Shown here in pieces: positions 23,955 to 27,887 of a stretch of DNA of 27,887 nt. Positions within the stretch are counted from its first letter, which is position 1, and each line of letters starts with the position of its first letter. The notes beneath the pieces were generated by a model, which saw nothing but the letters and a program-made list of their open reading frames with translations, was not told where the DNA came from and made no database searches. Location of the stretch: assembly GCA_964478335.1 (NCBI GenBank), contig CAYZIC010000026.1:1-27887 (forward strand), given 5' to 3'. Made by a program: the position numbers and the translations under genes. This DNA is from CAYZIC01 sp964478335 (lineage in GTDB: Bacteria > Verrucomicrobiota > Kiritimatiellia > RFP12 > DVOR01).

Positions 23955-26291
23955 TTAAAAGTCGAATTCCTCTTGGAGAGGTGCAGGCTTTGTCGGTTTG
24001 GGCTGTTTGGGCGGCTTGGGCGCAGTCGAAGCAGGTGGAGCAGGTGAGGGTTGTGGAGCCGCTGGTATTGAGATTGGCTCAAGGGGAGCTTCATTGGTCT
24101 CTTGCTCTTGCATCATGGCGCGTAGGGCTTCTTCTGTTAAGAAGGGGATACCGAGGGATTCGGCCTTGTTGTATTTACTGCCGCCTGGATTGTCGCCCGT
24201 GATGAGGTAGCTGGTCTTTTTGGAAACGCTGCTGGTGACGAGGCCGCCTGCGTGACGGATGAGGTCCTCGATTTCATTGCGGCTGATAGAGAGGGTGCCC
24301 GTGACGACAAAGGAGAGGCCCGCCAAGGGTAGGGCATCGGAGGAGGCTTGTTCGGGCGAGGGATTGATGCCCAGCTCAGCCAAGCGTGCCTTGAGCTTGA
24401 GCGCGTAGTCTGAATGGAAATAGTGCTTGAGCGACTGAGCGACTTGAGGTTTGATCTCGCAGGCGTACTTAGGCGGATAGTCATTGATGCGCGTGGCGAT
24501 CGGCTTAAGGTCGGGATCGGCTTCAAGTAAGGCGAGCTCGCCCTCGACGCGCAGATAGTTGTCGCACTTGGTCTTCTGAATCTTGGCCAATTCATAGAGG
24601 CGGTCGAGCTTGTCGAGGATGGGCGACTGAAAGAGCGCATCGAGGTTGTCAAAGAGCATGGCGGTTTGGCGGGCGGCGGTTTCGCCGACACCCGGAATGC
24701 CCAAAGCGAAGATCCAGCGGTGCAATGGGAGGGCTTTGGCCTTGGCCAATGCCAAAACGACATCGGCGCTGCGTTGGCCAAATTTACGCAAAGAGCCATC
24801 CTCCGCCATCATGGGGAAGTTGGTGAGGGTTTCCTCCGAGAGCGAATAGAGATCGAGCGGATCATGGATCAGCTGAGAGTCAATGAGCGATTCGGCCATT
24901 TTACCACCAATGGTAGCGATATCCAAGGCATTACGCGAAACGAATAACTGCAAGTGGCCGACGGCTTGTGCGGGGCATTCGGGGTTCGTGCAGCGCAAGG
25001 CGACTTCGTCCTCGAGACGAACAACAGGCGCCTGGCAGACCGGGCAGGTCGTTGGCATGGTGAAGGGAACTTCATCCCCCGTGCGCGAATCGAGGTCGAC
25101 GCCTTCGATCGCTGGGATCACATCTCCCGCCTTGGCCACCCACACTTGGTCACCAATCCGAATATCTTTGGCGACAATGTTGTCGCCATTGTGCAAGGTC
25201 GCTCGGCTCACAGTCGAGCCAGCTAAGAAGACTGGATTGAGCTCGGCCACAGGTGTCAAGACACCCGTTCGTCCGACCTGCACGGTAATATCGCGTAGGA
25301 GGGTTTTGCTATGCTCAGGGGCGTACTTATAGGCCTTAGCGAAGCGCGGCGCGTGGGCGGTGGCACCTAGGCTGTCGTAGAATTTGCGTTGGTTGACTTT
25401 GATGACGGCGCCATCCATCTCGAAGTCAAAGCCGTGGCGTTGGCGCTCGAGCTCGTCAAGTGCAAGCATGACGCTGGTCATGTCTGGGCAAAGTCTGGAC
25501 CAAGGAGAAACCTTAAAGCCCCAGCGTTTGAACTGTTCGACCAGGGCCGTGTGCGATTCAAAGGCAATGCCTTGCAGGGCGCCAGAGGCGTAAATAATGG
25601 CATCGAGTGGGCGTTTGGCCACGAGGCGTGGGTCGAGGAGTTTGATGGAGCCAGCAGCGGCATTGCGCGGATTGGCAAAGGGTTCGCGGCCAGCCTCTTC
25701 TTCGCGTTCGTTGAGCGCCTGAAAGCCTTCGCGTGACATGTAGATTTCGCCACGAACTTCGACGATGGGTGCATCGGTGTCAATGACCAGCGGGATAGAA
25801 CGGATCGTGCGGACATTGGCGGTAATGTCGTCGCCGACTTCGCCATTGCCACGGGTCGCGGCACGGGTGAGGTGGCCATTGGTGTAGAGGAGGCTGAGTG
25901 AGAGGCCGTCGATTTTGGGCTCGACAATATAATCCCATCCGCCATCTGCTGGTAGGAGTTTGCGTAGGTAGTCGTCAAAGGCGACAAGGTCTCCACGGTT
26001 GTAGGTCTTGTCGAGACTCTTCATGGGGGGGGTGTGGCGGACTTGAACGAATGCTTTTTGTGGGGCACCACTGACGCGATTGGTGGGGGAATCTTCTGCG
26101 GCCCATTGTGGATAGCGCGCTTCGAGGGTTTCGAGTTCGGCGAAGAGGGCATCGTACTGAGCGTCGGTGATTACTGGACGCGCCTGGGTATAGTAGAGGT
26201 GGTCGTGGTGGTGGATTTGTTGACGCAATGAAAGGATGCGAGCGTAATCGGTGCGCTGTGCTTCGGGGATTGAATTGAGATCGAGATCCAT
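23955..26291 (-). CDS. ligA: NAD-dependent DNA ligase
   Basis: It seals nicks in replication and repair using NAD. In order: the Ia domain with HHHDHLYY (27-34), the adenylation domain with Lys126 in EPKIDG, the OB-fold, a zinc finger (Cys416, 419, 434, 439), helix-hairpin-helix repeats with GIPGVGETAA (531-540), and a C-terminal BRCT domain (about 655-728). At 778 residues it is about 100 longer than E. coli LigA (671). The extra length lies in about 45 residues inserted at roughly 565-615 between the last HhH motif and BRCT, and in a Pro/Lys-rich tail (738-770) ending LQEEFDF. ATG 26291 gives a standard start but has no clear ribosome-binding site. A promoter lies at 26334-26362. Confidence 0.95.
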   Translation of the reverse strand: MDLDLNSIPEAQRTDYARILSLRQQIHHHDHLYYTQARPVITDAQYDALFAELETLEARYPQWAAEDSPTNRVSGAPQKAFVQVRHTPPMKSLDKTYNRGDLVAFDDYLRKLLPADGGWDYIVEPKIDGLSLSLLYTNGHLTRAATRGNGEVGDDITANVRTIRSIPLVIDTDAPIVEVRGEIYMSREGFQALNEREEEAGREPFANPRNAAAGSIKLLDPRLVAKRPLDAIIYASGALQGIAFESHTALVEQFKRWGFKVSPWSRLCPDMTSVMLALDELERQRHGFDFEMDGAVIKVNQRKFYDSLGATAHAPRFAKAYKYAPEHSKTLLRDITVQVGRTGVLTPVAELNPVFLAGSTVSRATLHNGDNIVAKDIRIGDQVWVAKAGDVIPAIEGVDLDSRTGDEVPFTMPTTCPVCQAPVVRLEDEVALRCTNPECPAQAVGHLQLFVSRNALDIATIGGKMAESLIDSQLIHDPLDLYSLSEETLTNFPMMAEDGSLRKFGQRSADVVLALAKAKALPLHRWIFALGIPGVGETAARQTAMLFDNLDALFQSPILDKLDRLYELAKIQKTKCDNYLRVEGELALLEADPDLKPIATRINDYPPKYACEIKPQVAQSLKHYFHSDYALKLKARLAELGINPSPEQASSDALPLAGLSFVVTGTLSISRNEIEDLIRHAGGLVTSSVSKKTSYLITGDNPGGSKYNKAESLGIPFLTEEALRAMMQEQETNEAPLEPISIPAAPQPSPAPPASTAPKPPKQPKPTKPAPLQEEFDF

Positions 26292-26333
26292 GAGAGATAC
26301 TTTATAAATGATGATGATTTAGAATACGCCATG

Positions 26334-26362
26334 AGAGTATCAAAAATGGGGCTAAGAGTCAA
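26334..26362 (-). promoter_or_regulatory. sigma70-type promoter of ligA
   Basis: On the minus strand, TTGACT (26362-26357), a 17-base spacer and TACTCT (26339-26334), placing the start of transcription about 36 bases before the ligA ATG. Confidence 0.65.
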
Positions 26363-26389
26363 GGGTTATTTTGAGGAGGCGCACTTCGA

Positions 26390-26516
26390 GAACGGCCTGC
26401 GGCGGAGCCGCTGGAATGTAGAATGTTGAATGTAGAATGTGGGAGGAGGCTGCGCCTCCTAGAACGGTCGCTGCGCTCCCTCTTGGTGAAGCGAGCGTAG
26501 CTCGCAGGTCGGTGGC
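26390..26516 (+). repeat. hairpin-module repeat, copy 5 (compound)
   Basis: In order: GAACGGCCTGCGGC (26390-26403), identical over 14 bases to the minus-strand copy near 15970; GCGGC-GGA-GCCGC (26399-26411); four 7-base units GAATGTN (26414-26441); AGGAGGC-TGC-GCCTCCT (26444-26460); GAACGGTCGCTGCGCTCCC (26462-26480); and GCGAGC-GTA-GCTCGC (26491-26505). Each hairpin has a short stem and a three-base loop. Confidence 0.65.
26414..26441 (+). repeat. 7-base tandem repeat, four units
   Basis: Four head-to-tail units of GAATGT plus one variable base (A, T, A, G). A single GAATGTG unit occurs at 276-282 in the related copy upstream of lpxK. Confidence 0.75.
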
Positions 26517-26537
26517 ATTTTTGGCAATACAAACAGA

Positions 26538-26581
26538 GGCAGCCGTCTAAGTTAGTCTTACAAGGTCTAACTTACTCTGCC
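26538..26581. other. compound stem-loop
   Basis: An inner 8-bp stem TAAGTTAG/CTAACTTA (26548-26555 with 26567-26574, 11-base loop) and an outer GGCAG/CTGCC (26538-26542 with 26577-26581) separated by an unequal internal loop. There is no T tract on either side. It could be a processed 3' end, an operator or chance. Confidence 0.45.
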
Positions 26582-26639
26582 AATTGCCCTAAATAGCATC
26601 AATGACGAAAGGAGATAACCTACCCCAGCCGATGTATCG

Positions 26640-26677
26640 ATTCGACTCAAGGTATCATGGTTTCCCATGAGTCGAAT
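26640..26677. other. hairpin spanning the stop codon of the 26647 gene
   Basis: A perfect 10-bp stem ATTCGACTCA/TGAGTCGAAT (26640-26649 with 26668-26677), with a competing inner stem CATGG/CCATG (26656-26660 with 26665-26669). The minus-strand TGA at 26649-26647 lies in the stem. No T tract follows, so it is not a standard terminator. Confidence 0.5.
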
Positions 26678-27057
26678 GCTTCTGTAGCAAGATTAAAGGA
26701 TAAAACACAAATGGAGCGATGCTCTTCCATTGCATTAACCCACTTAGGATTCTTTTTGACGACATAAAAAGTATCCCCCATGCGTCTCACATCATACAGC
26801 CACTCCATGGAATCAAACTGTCGAGGGATTTGAATCCTTTTAAGCAGCTTACACGAATCATGCCTAAGGCTATAGTGTAAGAAATTCCCCTGATCCTTTG
26901 TCAAGAAATGATACACTTGCATCCTATTATCAAACCAACAAGTAATCGGTACACCTTGATAAGCTTGATCATCTTGCCCATAAGATTGCCAAAGTTTGGA
27001 CAAGAGCTTGGTAGCAGGGTCATCCTTGTCCGCCTCTATAAAAGGCACCCGACCCAC
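26647..27057 (-). CDS. hypothetical protein, probable downstream part of a frameshifted gene
   Basis: Not recognised. This 136-residue frame opens with GTG 27057 right after a TGA and overlaps the preceding lipoprotein frame by 22 bases, with no ribosome-binding site. Its content continues the style of that frame: repeated strand-rich segments such as MQVYHFLTKDQGNFLHYSL, TFYVVKKNP and SICVLSFNLATEAFD, which resemble successive beta-propeller-like blades. The upstream frame has a similar segment (TRSIVYTMDRESRAIKISEQ). The simplest reading is one lipoprotein of about 240 residues broken by a one-base shift near 27050. A separate gene is possible but less likely. The stretch looks AT-richer than the rest of the window. 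Confidence 0.5.
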   Translation of the reverse strand: MGRVPFIEADKDDPATKLLSKLWQSYGQDDQAYQGVPITCWFDNRMQVYHFLTKDQGNFLHYSLRHDSCKLLKRIQIPRQFDSMEWLYDVRRMGDTFYVVKKNPKWVNAMEEHRSICVLSFNLATEAFDSWETMIP

Positions 27058-27359
27058 TGTTCAGAAATCTTGATTGCACGTGATTCCCGATCCATCGTAT
27101 ACACAATCGACCGCGTAGGCAATGAATAAAGAAAAAGAAACCATAGCCTCTCCCCAGACAGTATCTGTAATGGCAATGACAAGAAAAGCATCGGCTCATT
27201 AATCACAACCGTTTCCCGATGATAAGCACATACAGGCAAGTCACCGGCGTATTCCTTGGAATCCACCCAATGCATCTCCTTATCTTCCGAAGAACGAAAC
27301 AGGCACCCTGAATTAATCAAGGCAAGCATCAGAATCAGTGCATAGACGGTAATCTTCAT
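27036..27359 (-). CDS. predicted lipoprotein, possibly truncated by a frameshift
   Basis: A 107-residue frame starting ATG 27359 with a signal peptide MKITVYALILMLALINSGC. Cys19 could be the lipid-modified residue, although the lipobox (NSGC) is not canonical. A second hydrophobic segment (MLFLSLPLQILSGERLWFLF) follows. The function is not recognised. The last nine residues (EQWVGCLL and stop) run past the point where the overlapping frame takes over the same kind of sequence, so the gene is probably broken or carries a sequencing error there. ATG 27359 overlaps the stop of the upstream gene (ATGA), showing these minus-strand genes form an operon. Confidence 0.55.
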   Translation of the reverse strand: MKITVYALILMLALINSGCLFRSSEDKEMHWVDSKEYAGDLPVCAYHRETVVINEPMLFLSLPLQILSGERLWFLFLYSLPTRSIVYTMDRESRAIKISEQWVGCLL

Positions 27360-27877
27360 CTATCACCCCCTCCTTGCGAATTGTCAACCTGCGGACAGAC
27401 CCACTTAGCGCGCTTTAATTCCTCTAAGTCAACGCCCATTTCTTTAGCCGCGTCAAACACACATCTATCATAGAATGCTTGCTCATTCACATGCTTCGGT
27501 CTAGGTGGGGGGTCTCTTGTTTTAAATTGAAAGACACGATTGGTGCCATACAGTCCATTGTAATAAAAGACACTGTCAATAGCGCCCTTTATGAGGAATA
27601 ATCGCACTTCGTCATCCGTCAGCGAATCTTCATCCTCTTTAAGAGGCCACGACTGCATAGCCTGACCTTCTTCGGTGGTAAATAGCTTCACTTGTGTTTT
27701 GTGTGATACATTTATTCGAGCGACAGAGACACAATAGCTTGGCGACCAAAGTAAAGCAATGAAATCACGCTCCCAAAGATAAGGCACCTCTACATCCAAC
27801 TTAAATAGGCCATCTCTCGATTGCAATATAACTGTGAAACCTGCAATAATAGATGTCGCACTTGAAAAAGTTGGCAA
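27356..27877 (-). CDS. hypothetical protein, 5' end possibly beyond the window
   Basis: Not recognised. From the first possible start in the window (TTG 27877) the frame gives 173 residues, but it stays open to the window edge, so the true start may lie outside. The N-terminal part is mildly hydrophobic (TSIIAGFTVILQ) and could be the end of a signal or membrane segment. The middle is strand-like and the C-terminal part is charged and helical (DAAKEMGVDLEELKRAK), ending in NSQGGGDR. The stop overlaps the lipoprotein ATG by four bases. Base composition resembles the lipoprotein region rather than ligA, which hints at an accessory segment. Confidence 0.5.
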   Translation of the reverse strand: MPTFSSATSIIAGFTVILQSRDGLFKLDVEVPYLWERDFIALLWSPSYCVSVARINVSHKTQVKLFTTEEGQAMQSWPLKEDEDSLTDDEVRLFLIKGAIDSVFYYNGLYGTNRVFQFKTRDPPPRPKHVNEQAFYDRCVFDAAKEMGVDLEELKRAKWVCPQVDNSQGGGDR

Positions 27878-27887
27878 AGCGTATAAT

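Larger units (their letters stand above)
26292..26646. other. non-coding region with repeats and ligA promoter
   Basis: No gene is seen. It contains the ligA promoter, a mosaic of hairpin modules (26390-26516), a 7-base tandem repeat (26414-26441), a compound stem-loop (26538-26581) and the start of a hairpin that spans the stop codon of the next minus-strand gene (26640-26677). Confidence 0.7.

Noticed and set aside
26390..26516. CRISPR array
   Set aside because: The repeats are short palindromic modules of different sequence and the 7-base tandem units have no spacers; no cas genes are present.

Overview
The window looks like chromosomal DNA of a Gram-negative bacterium. An LPS lipid A kinase (lpxK), murJ and murG sit in one gene string with an exosortase that carries a fused EpsI domain. 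A Tat/lipoprotein-type sulfatase and a secreted M6 metalloprotease lie elsewhere. This mix is typical of the PVC group, with Lentisphaerota, Kiritimatiellota or Verrucomicrobiota as the best guesses. The assignment rests on gene content only; there is no rRNA or other phylogenetic marker analysis behind it.

Layout. Bases 1-462 are non-coding and hold the likely lpxK promoter. From 463 to 9021 runs one tightly packed plus-strand envelope operon: lpxK, murJ, murG, a secreted YdjY-domain protein, a multi-membrane-span GT-C-type glycosyltransferase, an exosortase-EpsI fusion and a DUF192 protein. Neighbouring genes overlap or are 2 bases apart. A second plus-strand unit behind a good promoter (9291-9319) carries a HAD-type nucleotidase, a long U32/RlhA-like protein and a small unknown protein. 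Two nitrogen-metabolism genes follow, a class I/II aminotransferase (12799-13992) and glutamine synthetase (14107-15609). The glnA promoter is covered by a long dyad. A 413-base convergent intergenic region holds two intrinsic terminators and inverted copies of a short repeat.

From 16023 to the end all genes are on the minus strand. Read in transcription order they are: an unknown gene cut by the window edge and a lipoprotein gene that looks frameshifted (27887-26647); ligA and the M6 protease (26291-21475); the sulfatase (21389-19761); and transketolase followed by lysS (19511-16023). Near-consensus sigma70-type promoters can be seen before ligA, the sulfatase and transketolase.

The main points for a second look are: a 10-G tract in the YdjY-domain gene, where loss or gain of one G gives an immediate stop (possible phase variation); a four-cysteine insert in the EpsI part of the exosortase; a degenerate C10 (streptopain-like) domain at the end of the M6 protease; the symmetric operator-like dyad centred on the glnA -10 box; and a mosaic family of short hairpin modules shared by four intergenic regions. 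No rRNA, tRNA, CRISPR array, insertion sequence or prophage was recognised.
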